NCBI GenBank assembly: GCA_964443275.1
Contig: CAYUCE010000006.1
Location: forward strand, 1-51,523
Source: CAYUCE01 sp964443275
GTDB lineage: Bacteria; Bipolaricaulota; Bipolaricaulia; CAYUCE01
Length of the DNA stretch: 51,523 nucleotides
Direction: 5' to 3'
The notes under the pieces are model-generated. The model was not told the DNA's origin and made no database searches. It saw only the letters and a program-made list of their open reading frames with translations. Positions 15,858 to 24,145 of the stretch are shown piece by piece (within the stretch, counting starts at the first letter, position 1; each line of letters begins with the position of its first letter). A program made the translations under genes and the position numbers.

Positions 15858-17564
15858 TTATCCAAACTTAAACAAGTTATTGCCTTCTATAGCAGGAGTA
15901 ACCTCCGAGGAAATCTTTACTCCTATTTTTGATCCTATTTTCGCGTTAGTAACGTTCTCATCGTCAATCTGAATATTTTCAACTTTAAATTTGCAAAAAT
16001 GAACATCTTCTATAAATATCTCTTCGCCTATAGATAAACCATGCCTTTCTAATTCAAAAATCAAAACATTTGGTTTAGGATAAACTTTCTCAATTGTCCC
16101 AATACGGGCCCATTTTGTAGGTTTAAAATTTACAAAGCCTGGTTTAGTTAGAGAGGAGTGAAAATCACCTACGGTTATTATCCCCCTTTTTATAGCAACA
16201 AAAACCCTGAAAAGTTGCCAAGTGGTAACTAAACTATATGGCCCTTCTTCAGCATCCTTAATTTCCTGGGTGGTAAATGGACAGGTGTCTCGCTGTGTAG
16301 GTTCCGTGAATTTCGAGTGATTTAGCACAAATACACCTTTTATCTCTTTGTTGGGATATTCCTTTTGGCGTCGATGAAGATATTTCAGAACTTGATTGCA
16401 TTCTGATTCTGATGGGGTAGGTCTCTTGATACCTTTGGCCTCAATTAAAGTCATGTCGAAGTCTCGAAGTTGCAAATCTTCCTGTAAATTTTCATCGTCT
16501 TGAATTTCTTCGTCCATGTTATGAACAGCCTGATATCCAATTTCATCTAAAAACTTTTCTAAATTTTTCACTAAACGTTCGTCATCGGCTTGTGAACCAA
16601 CTATCCCATATAAGAAACTATAACTATCTATTACTTTTTCAATATCTGACTCAATATCCAAGATTGTTCTTTTGAATTTCTCCTCAAGCTCCTCTCGTTT
16701 ATGATATAACTTTTCTAATTCAGGGACCCTATAAACAGATTTTCTATATAATTCTGTTATTGCTAACTCCGGAAACATTTTCGGCAAAATACTTGGCAAA
16801 TAATTAGTTAACAAATCTGATAAGGCTTGAGAGGGGTTTTCAAATAGTGGATGGATAAGAACTAAACCATAATTGTCTTCATCAACATCATGATAAGCTA
16901 TTGAGGTAATTTTGTTATCTTTATCTTCAGCTAGAGCTATAAAATTGTTTGCAAAGTAACCCAGAAAGTGAAATTTAGAGTTAGCTTTGCTGTTTTCTAT
17001 GTAATTATCCATCCATATTCCAAGGAGAGTTTCGTTTTTTGCAGAAAATAACTTATTTCGAATATTTAGAGAGATATCTAAAGGGACAAAATCTATAAAA
17101 GTAAAATTAGAAAACTCCGCTTCTTCTCTTGAGCGCCTTATCAATCTTCCTTCCTTTTTTCGAACTGTCACATATTGTTCCTCATACTTTAGGTGGGCTG
17201 GAACAATTAGTATCCCTCCTCTTTTCAGGATATTTTGGATGTCTTTTCTTATTAATGATTGGAAATAAGGTTTGGGGTCAAAATAGTTCTGTCCACGGGG
17301 TTTGATAATCAATTGTTCCTCCATGGAATGCTCCTCCGGTTCAGGATAATTCCCTTTCTCCATTTCAGGTTTCCGGTTATCTATCAATACGATATCCGCT
17401 TCTCCTAACCCCCTTAATGAGGCCCTTGGATATATGGCTTGCTCCTTAATAGATGTAGACACCTTTTTCCCCAATGTTCCCTCTTTTACGTTAAACCCCT
17501 TATCTTTAAGCATACGTACTATTTTCGCATTAATATCGATACAATAAATAATTGATCGGCCCAT
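15858..17564 (-). CDS. Large protein with PD-(D/E)XK-like nuclease motif and C-terminal translation-factor-like barrel
   Basis: The 568-residue protein is not a family I can name. Four regions can be seen. Residues 1-125 form a Rossmann-like alpha/beta part (SIIYCIDINAKIVRMLKDKGF, ADIVLIDNRKP, GGILIVPAHL). Residues 280-312 are a charged coiled coil. Residues 330-460 look like a restriction-endonuclease fold: KNLEKFLDEIGYQAVHN, then RDFDMTLIEAKG with candidate catalytic D370, E375 and K377, a following helix (NQVLKYLHRRQKEYP) and VFVLNHSKF. Residues 484-552 resemble an EF-Tu domain-2 type beta-barrel. The GGTGGTGAT site precedes the ATG. It lies downstream of the two ATPase genes on the same strand, 219 bases beyond the 60-residue ORF. 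A nuclease effector is the working idea; activity is inferred from motif only. Confidence 0.7.
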   Translation of the reverse strand: MGRSIIYCIDINAKIVRMLKDKGFNVKEGTLGKKVSTSIKEQAIYPRASLRGLGEADIVLIDNRKPEMEKGNYPEPEEHSMEEQLIIKPRGQNYFDPKPYFQSLIRKDIQNILKRGGILIVPAHLKYEEQYVTVRKKEGRLIRRSREEAEFSNFTFIDFVPLDISLNIRNKLFSAKNETLLGIWMDNYIENSKANSKFHFLGYFANNFIALAEDKDNKITSIAYHDVDEDNYGLVLIHPLFENPSQALSDLLTNYLPSILPKMFPELAITELYRKSVYRVPELEKLYHKREELEEKFKRTILDIESDIEKVIDSYSFLYGIVGSQADDERLVKNLEKFLDEIGYQAVHNMDEEIQDDENLQEDLQLRDFDMTLIEAKGIKRPTPSESECNQVLKYLHRRQKEYPNKEIKGVFVLNHSKFTEPTQRDTCPFTTQEIKDAEEGPYSLVTTWQLFRVFVAIKRGIITVGDFHSSLTKPGFVNFKPTKWARIGTIEKVYPKPNVLIFELERHGLSIGEEIFIEDVHFCKFKVENIQIDDENVTNAKIGSKIGVKISSEVTPAIEGNNLFKFG

Positions 17565-17782
17565 TTTTAATCACCACCGCAGGTTTACTTTGATCTCCAA
17601 CTTTCAGTACGTTTAGTTGCCTTGTTGAATCATAAAAAGCAGATGGCTTTTCCTCTAAATAAAACAACTTATCATAAGGTGCTAGAAAAGATTGTTATTT
17701 ACCGCAAATGCCCCTGCTTATTAATTTGTCTTTTCGGATTATTAAAATCATTATGTATTCAAGTTATTTATATAATATATCG

Positions 17783-17800
17783 TTCACTTTTCAAAGTGAA
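17783..17800 (-). terminator. Hairpin containing the stop of the 60-aa ORF
   Basis: TTCACTTT/AAAGTGAA forms an 8-bp stem around a two-base centre. The TGA of the upstream 60-residue ORF lies inside the stem. It is followed on the minus strand by AT-rich sequence rather than a clean U-tract, so it may be a weak terminator or processing site between that ORF and the nuclease-like gene. The remaining bases to 17565 hold no gene I can support. Confidence 0.35.
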
Positions 17801-17966
17801 GTCTTTTCGATAACCTTGGATCCCTACGTATAATCTCTTGTCCTCCTGTGATATATGCTAATTCATCCCAATTTGCTTTGGTGAAGGCGCGTTCTATACA
17901 TCGCTTAATAGGCAAAATCATCTTATCTTCCCCTTCTGCCTCCAAAATACGCTTACATCTCATCAT
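17784..17966 (-). CDS. 60-aa protein in the ATPase cluster
   Basis: The frame opens with ATGATG two bases after the stop codon of the TPR ATPase gene, as expected for a translationally coupled operon member. The product is basic and helical; its core reads WDELAYITGGQEIIRRDPRLSKRLHF. From memory this pattern (a short helix pair ending in an R/H-x-x-RL-x-x-x-L-x-F stretch) occurs in small helical domains attached to prokaryotic signalling and defence NTPases, but I cannot confirm the match. An adaptor or inhibitor of the neighbouring proteins is possible. It may also be a truncated remnant of a longer gene. Confidence 0.55.
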   Translation of the reverse strand: MMRCKRILEAEGEDKMILPIKRCIERAFTKANWDELAYITGGQEIIRRDPRLSKRLHFEK

Positions 17967-17968
17967 TA

Positions 17969-20443
17969 TTAATCCTCTTCTAATTTCTCCACTATCTCAT
18001 CTACCAATTCACGAATTTCAGGTGTTATACGATTTAATACACTCTTATCCCCGGTCTCAATAAATTGTATCGCTTTTCGATAGGGTTTTAAAAACTCGAT
18101 CAAATCAGTTTGATCGCTTTCTTCAATAATCTGAAGTGTTCGTTTCATGAGTTCGATATCCCTATTTTCTAGGAGGTTTTTAAAGTAAGTTCCAACGAGT
18201 TCCTGGGTTCTATCAGAGGAGGCATCACTCACGTAAGTCAAAGCTTTCTTGAGATGGGTAATAGCTTTTTCATAATTCCCGCTGGATATTCTTTTCTTTG
18301 AGAGCTCAAGTCCTGTTCCAAATGCTCTGGCGGCGGTTTCTTGAACCATTGATTCCTTATCCATTTCAAGTGCTATGGAGTAAGCCTCGTTTGCATCCTC
18401 AAAAGCTTCAGAATATTCTTCTTGTTCCATGAAAGCCTGGCTTCGATGGAGAAGACAAATCACTATTATCATATCCTCTTCTGCGTGTTCAAGTGCTTTC
18501 GTGCACGACTTAATAGCCTCGGCACTTTTTCCCATCCTTAAATAAGTCACTCCAAGGTTCGACCATGCGAAGGGAAGTTCCGGTCTGATGTCAATGGCAG
18601 CTTGGTAGCAACGGATAGCCTCATCAAGTTCACCCTTTTCACTATAAGCAATACTCATGTTAAACCAAGCTTCATAGCCATCGGGCTTTATTTCTACTGC
18701 CTTTTGGTAGCAACGGATAGCTTCATCTAGTTCATCTTTTTGCCTATAAGCGTTACCCATGTTCTGCCAAGCTTTATAGTCATCGGGCTTAATATCCATT
18801 ACTCTTTTATAGCATTGAATAGCTTCATTCAGTTCTCCTTTCCATGAGTGAACAATACCCATATTGCCCCAAGCTGCATAGTCATCGGGTTTTATTTCTA
18901 CTGCCTTTTGGTAGCAGCGGATAGCTTCATCTAGTTCACCCTTTTGGCTACAGACGAAAGCCTTTTCAATATAGACGTAAACTAAAAGCTCTTCGTCATT
19001 ATCGGATTTTGCTTTGGAAAATAGATCTTCTACTTCCACCTCTGCATCTTCGAGGTCTCCAATACGTGCTAGGCTCATGACTCGCTGGTAATGTACCGTT
19101 TCTCGAATTGGTGAAGGGCTCGCTTCTTGGAGGTAATATAACCTATCTGTAATTTCTTTAACTTTATCTAAGGCGCTATCAGAAATGGAAGCTTGTAGTT
19201 TTTTAAACAATTCGGTAGGTCGCTCGCTTAGTTCTTCTGGTTCGAACCAAATCTTAATGAATTTGACAATAAACCTTAGACGTTTTCGGCCCGCCTCTAC
19301 GCGCATTTGGCGCCAGAATCTAAACAGTCGTTCATTTATATCATAATCATAAAGTGTCTCTTTCTTGTTCTTTACCTTAATAGCTTTCACAAAACCTCTT
19401 TTTTTCAATCGCCCAAGCTGGGTATTGGTAGCATTTACCGGCAATCGGGCAAAATTTGCTATTTCTGTAGGCGTGGAAGGACCATCTAATAGAGCAATGG
19501 AATCGACAATTTTCCTTTGTTGAGGAGAGAGCTCCTTCATGCGGTCCTGGAAATACGGAGTCATCTCGTCAAGTAAGTCAATAAAATTTCTTTCTACTTC
19601 TATGATCTTAAATTCAGCGAAAATTTTATAGAGACTTAAGATAAGACGAGGGTTACCCCCGGTTAGGTGGTTAATTGCTTTCAGGCGGTCTTCGTACTTA
19701 TCAAGTTTTTCCATAAGTTCTTCTTTTCCATCTAGCATTAACCGTTTTTTGATCACTTCCTTAACAAGGTCGTCTTCTATCTCCTGAAGCCAGATTATTT
19801 CAAAGAAGTTATAAAAAGACTCTCCATACTCTACGATAGCGTCAAACAGGCTAGGCGCAGCTCCAATGAGCATGAAAGTATCCTTGCTCATCAAAATATC
19901 CCTTAACCTACCCTGGTCTTCCTCAGTGAAATATGGTAGCATCTCATGAAGATTATCGATTAGCAGAAGAAATCGCTTGCCTGTTTCTTGAGATCTTTTG
20001 GAAAGATACTCTAATATTTCTTCCCTTTCTTTCTCTCCAGGGAGACTAACTTTATTTATCCTTTTTTTAAGTTGGTGTAATTTCTCATCCGGGGCTACTT
20101 GCCTTAGCCTTTCCAAAACTTCTAGGAGAAGATCTATTAAAGAGGTAATCCGATATTCCTCCTCGGCAAATAGAATGGGCACCCAGTCTTCGCTGAGTGA
20201 TTTGGAAAAACCATCCCATTTGATAGTTCCTTTCACCCCGTAATAGATAAGAAGAAGCAAATGAGTCTTACCTATTCCTCGGGGACCCACAAATAGAAAG
20301 CTCTGATTTGCTTTTCTATCTTTTCCCTCTTTTAGAGTCTTAAATATTCTTTCAAGTTCCTTTTCCCTACCTACCAGGGACTTTTTTAGATCTTGTGGAT
20401 CTTTAAGTGCGGGTGTATATCTGAAAATTTCGTTTACCATCAT
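17969..20443 (-). CDS. STAND-like P-loop ATPase with winged helix and TPR repeats
   Basis: The 824-residue protein has a modular sensor architecture. Residues 20-300 form an Orc1/Cdc6-like or STAND ATPase: VGREKELERIF, Walker A GPRGIGKT at 53-60, Walker B LLLLIDNLHEML near 159-169, and a GGNPRLILSLY box around 265, typical of archaeal-type ATPases. Residues 300-380 are a winged-helix region (FARLPVNATNTQLGRLKKRGFV). Residues 485-660 carry about five canonical TPRs with the recurring GELDEAIRCYQKAVEIKPD unit, then two or three degenerate ones. The TPR DNA is itself repetitive, so copy number may vary between strains. It begins 9 bases after the upstream ATPase gene. TPR-bearing STAND proteins usually sense a ligand and activate an effector; here the substrate and partner are unknown. 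Confidence 0.85.
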   Translation of the reverse strand: MMVNEIFRYTPALKDPQDLKKSLVGREKELERIFKTLKEGKDRKANQSFLFVGPRGIGKTHLLLLIYYGVKGTIKWDGFSKSLSEDWVPILFAEEEYRITSLIDLLLEVLERLRQVAPDEKLHQLKKRINKVSLPGEKEREEILEYLSKRSQETGKRFLLLIDNLHEMLPYFTEEDQGRLRDILMSKDTFMLIGAAPSLFDAIVEYGESFYNFFEIIWLQEIEDDLVKEVIKKRLMLDGKEELMEKLDKYEDRLKAINHLTGGNPRLILSLYKIFAEFKIIEVERNFIDLLDEMTPYFQDRMKELSPQQRKIVDSIALLDGPSTPTEIANFARLPVNATNTQLGRLKKRGFVKAIKVKNKKETLYDYDINERLFRFWRQMRVEAGRKRLRFIVKFIKIWFEPEELSERPTELFKKLQASISDSALDKVKEITDRLYYLQEASPSPIRETVHYQRVMSLARIGDLEDAEVEVEDLFSKAKSDNDEELLVYVYIEKAFVCSQKGELDEAIRCYQKAVEIKPDDYAAWGNMGIVHSWKGELNEAIQCYKRVMDIKPDDYKAWQNMGNAYRQKDELDEAIRCYQKAVEIKPDGYEAWFNMSIAYSEKGELDEAIRCYQAAIDIRPELPFAWSNLGVTYLRMGKSAEAIKSCTKALEHAEEDMIIVICLLHRSQAFMEQEEYSEAFEDANEAYSIALEMDKESMVQETAARAFGTGLELSKKRISSGNYEKAITHLKKALTYVSDASSDRTQELVGTYFKNLLENRDIELMKRTLQIIEESDQTDLIEFLKPYRKAIQFIETGDKSVLNRITPEIRELVDEIVEKLEED

Positions 20444-20452
20444 TTGCCTCCC

Positions 20453-21658
20453 TTAAATTGCATGATACCTAAGCCACCAATCCTTTAAAACCTTAGTGGC
20501 AAAGGTATATTCTTCTTTTTTAGAATCATAGGTGATGTAAAAATCGTTTTCCAATTCAGCAAGTAAGTAACTAAACGTCTCTTCTTCGCCCCTTCCATTC
20601 GTTTCTCGCTTATAGATATTCCATAGTTCTTTTCTTGAGAGATGGTCTTGCCTGGAGAGAACTGTAAGAAAAACCTTGGCTATATCCGCTGTTCCCTCAT
20701 CAAAGTATTCCTTTATACGCTCATAATAATGTTCAAAGTATGTCCGGTTATAAGCAGCAAGGACTTCTTCATGATAGGCTTCTTCAATAATTTCTGGGGA
20801 AAGATCCTCTTGTTTCCTATTTTCCATTTCATTAATGCTTTCTCTAACCAGGATCTGTATAAAGTAGGGTATGGGGGGACCTAGTATCTGGAGATATTTC
20901 TTTAATAGTGAGGGCGATATTTCCCGGATCCCGGTCTCTTTTTTGATAAGAGCTTTTATAAAGTTCTTAGCGTTCTCATTGGAAAATTCCCCGATTCTGA
21001 TGCTGTTTAGGTCGTTAATTGCTTTTGTACCTGCTCCTACTCGTCCGAGCACCTTTTCCATACCGATCGATCCACCAATAACCCAGCGCACTTTGCCTTG
21101 TAACTCGGGAATATGTCGTAGACCTCTTAGCCAAAATAGGAAATCTTCAGCTTGGTTCTTGGATTTATTCTTACAGATTCTCAATACAAGTAGCGGAAGT
21201 TCATCTACGATGAGGATATTTTCCCCATCCGTCCCCTTTAGAAGTTTAATTAAAGCTTTTCCTTGATCTTGCCAATCTTCCTTGAGGCTGTTCCTTAAAG
21301 CAATCTTGAACTTCGCTACCTCTATTTCCTCTATTCGATCTACAGTTTTCCCAGCTATCTTTTTCACATTTGCTAAAAATTCTCTCGTTCTATATTTGTC
21401 CAGTAAAGCCGTCATAATTTCTGCGACAAAGTCTTCCGGACCTCTTACCCATTCCACATCTAGATAAAAAGCTTCCCAGTTTTCCTTGGGATTGTCCACT
21501 AAATTCAACATTATGCTGGTCTTGCCGAAACGCCGTGGTGCAGTGAGCATTACTGAACTGGTTTCTAATGCCTTCCAAATATCGTTGATTTCTTTTTCCC
21601 TATCCCAAAGATCGCGGCCTCGGACTGTTTGCCCAATCACCAAACGTGGTAATTCCAT
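20453..21658 (-). CDS. Archaeal-type AAA ATPase
   Basis: A 401-residue P-loop ATPase. The motif APRRFGKTS (40-48) is the arginine-rich Walker A usual for the archaeal ATPase/Orc1-like group, and Walker B is ILIVDELPLLV (148-158). A sensor-like segment RWVIGGSIG follows, and the C-terminal 100 residues look like a winged helix (LSRKELWNIYK...YLLAELENDFYITYDSKKEEYTFATKVLKDWW). A GTG at 21667 also opens the frame, but it lies in the ribosome site AGAGGTGG; ATG 21658 is better placed. It is the first gene of the cluster, directly behind the repeat-laden promoter. Related ATPases are mostly uncharacterised and are often mobile or linked to defence. Confidence 0.85.
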   Translation of the reverse strand: MELPRLVIGQTVRGRDLWDREKEINDIWKALETSSVMLTAPRRFGKTSIMLNLVDNPKENWEAFYLDVEWVRGPEDFVAEIMTALLDKYRTREFLANVKKIAGKTVDRIEEIEVAKFKIALRNSLKEDWQDQGKALIKLLKGTDGENILIVDELPLLVLRICKNKSKNQAEDFLFWLRGLRHIPELQGKVRWVIGGSIGMEKVLGRVGAGTKAINDLNSIRIGEFSNENAKNFIKALIKKETGIREISPSLLKKYLQILGPPIPYFIQILVRESINEMENRKQEDLSPEIIEEAYHEEVLAAYNRTYFEHYYERIKEYFDEGTADIAKVFLTVLSRQDHLSRKELWNIYKRETNGRGEEETFSYLLAELENDFYITYDSKKEEYTFATKVLKDWWLRYHAI

Positions 21659-21684
21659 TATCGCCACCTCTTTGTAACAAAAGT

Positions 21685-21729
21685 GTTATACAACATTTAT
21701 GTTATACAACAAAATCGTTGTCTTGTCAA
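21685..21729 (-). promoter_or_regulatory. Promoter of the ATPase cluster with two operator-like repeats
   Basis: On the minus strand TTGACA (21729-21724), 17 bases, then TATAAC (21706-21701). The decamer GTTGTATAAC occurs twice, at 21710-21701 (covering the -10) and 21694-21685 (around the start site), spaced by ATAAAT, a 16-base period. The decamer is itself nearly palindromic (GTTRTAYAAC). The spacer also contains ACAAC-GATTTT-GTTGT. This is what a repressor operator array looks like. No regulator gene lies next to it unless the cluster's own winged-helix proteins serve. Confidence 0.72.
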
Positions 21730-21733
21730 GGGC

Positions 21734-21771
21734 AAAGTTGGAAATAGGAAAATAGTACATTTTCCAACTTT
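21734..21771. promoter_or_regulatory. 11-bp inverted repeat immediately upstream of the cluster promoter
   Basis: AAAGTTGGAAA (21734-21744) and TTTCCAACTTT (21761-21771) are perfect arms around 16 bases. On the plus strand the right arm ends in a short T-rich run, so a terminator for plus-strand transcription is possible, but no plus-strand gene ends nearby. Its position four bases beyond the -35 makes a protein-binding site the alternative. The rest of 21772-22011 shows no gene; a possible promoter (TTGCCT 21928, TACAAT 21951) lies in it. Confidence 0.5.
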
Positions 21772-22011
21772 TCTTAAATGCCTGATATAATTGATTTGGG
21801 CAGCGTTCAACAAACCACCTCTGTATTTTTATATTGCCGAACACACTAAACACTTATCCCTGGTAGGTTGTATAAAATAGCTAAAGAGGGATTAGAAGGG
21901 GAGGTGGGAGACAACGCCAAGATTTAATTGCCTGTCTCAGTTAAATAATTTACAATATTGACACATTTTTGCAACGAATCCCTCCGGAAACAGGTGCGGA
22001 TTTGAGCTACG

Positions 22012-22020
22012 TGTTATAAT
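22012..22020 (+). promoter_or_regulatory. Extended -10 promoter of the 64-aa membrane protein
   Basis: TG at 22012-22013 plus TATAAT at 22015-22020 form a perfect extended -10. The -35 region (about 21992-21997) is poor, as allowed for this class. The start site would fall near 22027, directly before the AAGGAGA ribosome site. Confidence 0.6.
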
Positions 22021-22040
22021 TTATGAAAGGAGATGGGCCA

Positions 22041-22235
22041 ATGGCTAAATGGAAGATAAATCCTAAACACTATATGATTGCAGCGGCTGTTTCGTTTGTA
22101 ATCGCTTCGATCGGCTTCTCGGGAGTTGTCTTGAAAAATGATCTGGTGAGGAGACTTATTTTTGGTTTTGTGTGGTTAATTGTTGGTGTTGGATGGCTTG
22201 GTCAATATTTTCATCGTACTACTTCGCCTCACTGA
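22041..22235 (+). CDS. Small two-helix membrane protein
   Basis: This is a 64-residue protein I cannot name. It has a basic N-terminus (MAKWKINPKHY) and two hydrophobic helices at about 12-29 and 37-55, joined by a short charged turn (KNDLVRR), which predicts a hairpin with both ends on the same face. An earlier ATG at 22023 lies before the ribosome site AAGGAGA (22028-22034 region), so ATG 22041 is chosen. It precedes csaB by 77 bases. Function unknown. Confidence 0.65.
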   Translation: MAKWKINPKHYMIAAAVSFVIASIGFSGVVLKNDLVRRLIFGFVWLIVGVGWLGQYFHRTTSPH

Positions 22236-22312
22236 CCGCCTTTTTTGATGGCTCGAGGATATACGATATGGTGATTTTGATCTTGCGGATAGTCAATCAA
22301 TAAAGACAAGAG

Positions 22313-23425
22313 ATGGTTTTGAAAAGGAGCAAAAAGATCTTAATTTCCGGATATTTTGGTTACGGTAACCAGGGTGATGAGGCTATTCTGGCTGCTTTAA
22401 GTAAGGGACTGCAAGAAAATCTATCCGGGGTAAGACCGGTGGTACTCTCCGCCCACCCTGCCCGCACAAAAAAGATGCACGGGCTTGAGGCGGTAAATAG
22501 GTGGAGGTTGGCCCGGGTGTGGAAGGAGCTTGGTTCCTCAAAGGCTCTGATAACCGGGGTGGGAGGATTATACCAAGACGTCACCAGCAACCGCTCCCTC
22601 TGGTACTATCTTTTCATCGTTTATATGGCCTGGTTGCGAGGTATTCCAATTTTTATAGCCGGGTGTGGGATCGGCCCCATAAAGCATAGGTTTAATCGGA
22701 GGGTAACTGGGTTTATCCTAAAAAAAGCAAGATTTATTTCGGTGCGAGATGAGAAAAGCGTTCAGGTCTTAAAAGGATGGGGGATAGAAAAATCCCGACT
22801 CCATCAGGGAGAGGATCTGGCGTTGGGTTTGGAATTTAGTGGCTTGCAAAGCATGAGTATCTCCGATAAAGAAAACCAGGGGAAGAAAATATTGGCTGTA
22901 TCCTTAAGAAAGCCGGTAAAAAATAATAGAGGATTTAACCGGACTATAGCCCGGGCCATTAATAGAATGGGTGAGGAGTTTAAGATAAAAGTCCTCTTCA
23001 TCCCCATGTATTATCAAAAAGACATTGACCTCACAAAAGAGACGGCTCAAAACTTGCAAGTAGAATCCGAAATTGTGGATAGCTACAATATGACCCCCTA
23101 CCAAGTAATGGAAGTAATCAAGAGATGTCATGTTTTATTGGGAATGCGGCTGCACGCCTTGGAATTTGCTTATCTTCTACATATTCCTTTTCTCGCTATA
23201 AGTTATGATCCCAAGGTGGAAGAATTTGTGGAAAAGCTAAATGTGATTCTACCTATATTTAAAGGCCGGGAAATAGATAAAGAGGAGCTCTTTTTGGCTA
23301 TAAGAGATATCATGGTCAAAAATGAATCTTATCGAGAATCTTTAAGACTTGAGGTAGATCACTTGCAGCAATCCGCCCAAAGTTCACTTGAGAAGGTGTG
23401 CAATGAAATTTCAAAAGTTTTATAA
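22313..23425 (+). CDS. csaB: Polysaccharide pyruvyl transferase CsaB
   Basis: CsaB adds a pyruvyl ketal to a cell-wall polysaccharide that anchors S-layer proteins with SLH domains. The 370-residue protein opens ILISGYFGYGNQGDEAILAAL, the signature of the family. GVGGLYQDVTSNRSLWYY, FIAGCGIGPIKHRFNRR, VRDEKSVQVLKGWGI and the C-terminal GMRLHALEFAYLLHIPFLAISYDPKV complete the GT-B-like fold. All hallmarks are present. This points to a pyruvylated secondary wall polymer or comparable glycan in the host. No SLH protein gene is next to it; a P-loop protein and a secreted peptidase follow. Confidence 0.88.
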   Translation: MVLKRSKKILISGYFGYGNQGDEAILAALSKGLQENLSGVRPVVLSAHPARTKKMHGLEAVNRWRLARVWKELGSSKALITGVGGLYQDVTSNRSLWYYLFIVYMAWLRGIPIFIAGCGIGPIKHRFNRRVTGFILKKARFISVRDEKSVQVLKGWGIEKSRLHQGEDLALGLEFSGLQSMSISDKENQGKKILAVSLRKPVKNNRGFNRTIARAINRMGEEFKIKVLFIPMYYQKDIDLTKETAQNLQVESEIVDSYNMTPYQVMEVIKRCHVLLGMRLHALEFAYLLHIPFLAISYDPKVEEFVEKLNVILPIFKGREIDKEELFLAIRDIMVKNESYRESLRLEVDHLQQSAQSSLEKVCNEISKVL

Positions 23426-23485
23426 ACTGATTAGAATTAATTTTTAAGTAAGCCGAGATTACACTTGAAAGCTTAATTTTCATAA

Positions 23486-24118
23486 ATGATGGATCTAGAA
23501 GCTATACTGTTAGTTGGACATTCGAGTTCGGGTAAATCCCCTCTGGGAAATAGAATACAGCAGTGGGGATTAAAGGGTAGAAAATGTTATCATTTTGATT
23601 TCGGTCATATCTTGCGAAAAATAAACAATGGAGAGCTGGATATAGGATTTAGTAAGAAGGAACTGAGTTACATAAGCTCAGTAATGGACGGACAATTGTT
23701 GGACGATGAGCATTTTCATATCGCCCGGGCGACCCTAAATTGGTATTTGAAAGTTAATGATTTTAACCCGGGTGCGGATTTATTAGTTTTAAATGGCTTG
23801 CCTAGGCATATTGGGCAGGCGAAAAGCCTGGCCAAGATGGGGATCAGGGTAAAAAAGATAGTCTATCTTGATTGTCCTGTAACCACTGCTTATCGGAGGA
23901 AGGTGCTGGCTGCTAGGGGGATGGGCCATGAAGATAGAAGTAATAGGGAGGACGGGGCAGAAGAGATTTTCGCCCGGAAAGTAAGCTTGTTTGAGGAAGA
24001 GACCCTCCCCTTGCTTGATTACTATAAAGAGAAGGAAGCGGAGGTAATTAGGGTTAAGGTTACTGTGGATCTGGATCCTGAGAGTATTTATGATCAGGTA
24101 AGGGATTCAATGTCATAA
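23486..24118 (+). CDS. Adenylate-kinase-like P-loop protein
   Basis: The 210-residue protein starts with a P-loop LLVGHSSSGKSPLGNRI and later has LNGLPRHIGQAKSLAKMG, the counterpart of the adenylate kinase segment D-G-F-P-R-x-x-x-Q-A. The C-terminal third has REDGAEEIFARKVSLFEEETLPLLDYY, which matches the LID/arginine region of nucleoside-monophosphate kinases. It is not the housekeeping Adk: the usual GxPGxGKGT loop is replaced. The substrate is unknown. Two ATGs open the frame; the second may be the real start. It sits between csaB and a secreted peptidase. Confidence 0.75.
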   Translation: MMDLEAILLVGHSSSGKSPLGNRIQQWGLKGRKCYHFDFGHILRKINNGELDIGFSKKELSYISSVMDGQLLDDEHFHIARATLNWYLKVNDFNPGADLLVLNGLPRHIGQAKSLAKMGIRVKKIVYLDCPVTTAYRRKVLAARGMGHEDRSNREDGAEEIFARKVSLFEEETLPLLDYYKEKEAEVIRVKVTVDLDPESIYDQVRDSMS

Positions 24119-24145
24119 AGCTAAGACAGTAGGAGGTGGCAGGAG

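Noticed and set aside
17622..17813. Plus-strand 63-codon frame in the gap upstream of the nuclease-like gene
   Set aside because: No ribosome site; it overlaps the end of the 60-residue ORF and the hairpin; the sequence is hydrophobic by AT-rich composition only.
16440..21660. CRISPR or toxin-antitoxin annotation of the accessory block
   Set aside because: There are no spaced direct repeats of CRISPR type, and the protein sizes and domains do not match a toxin-antitoxin pair.
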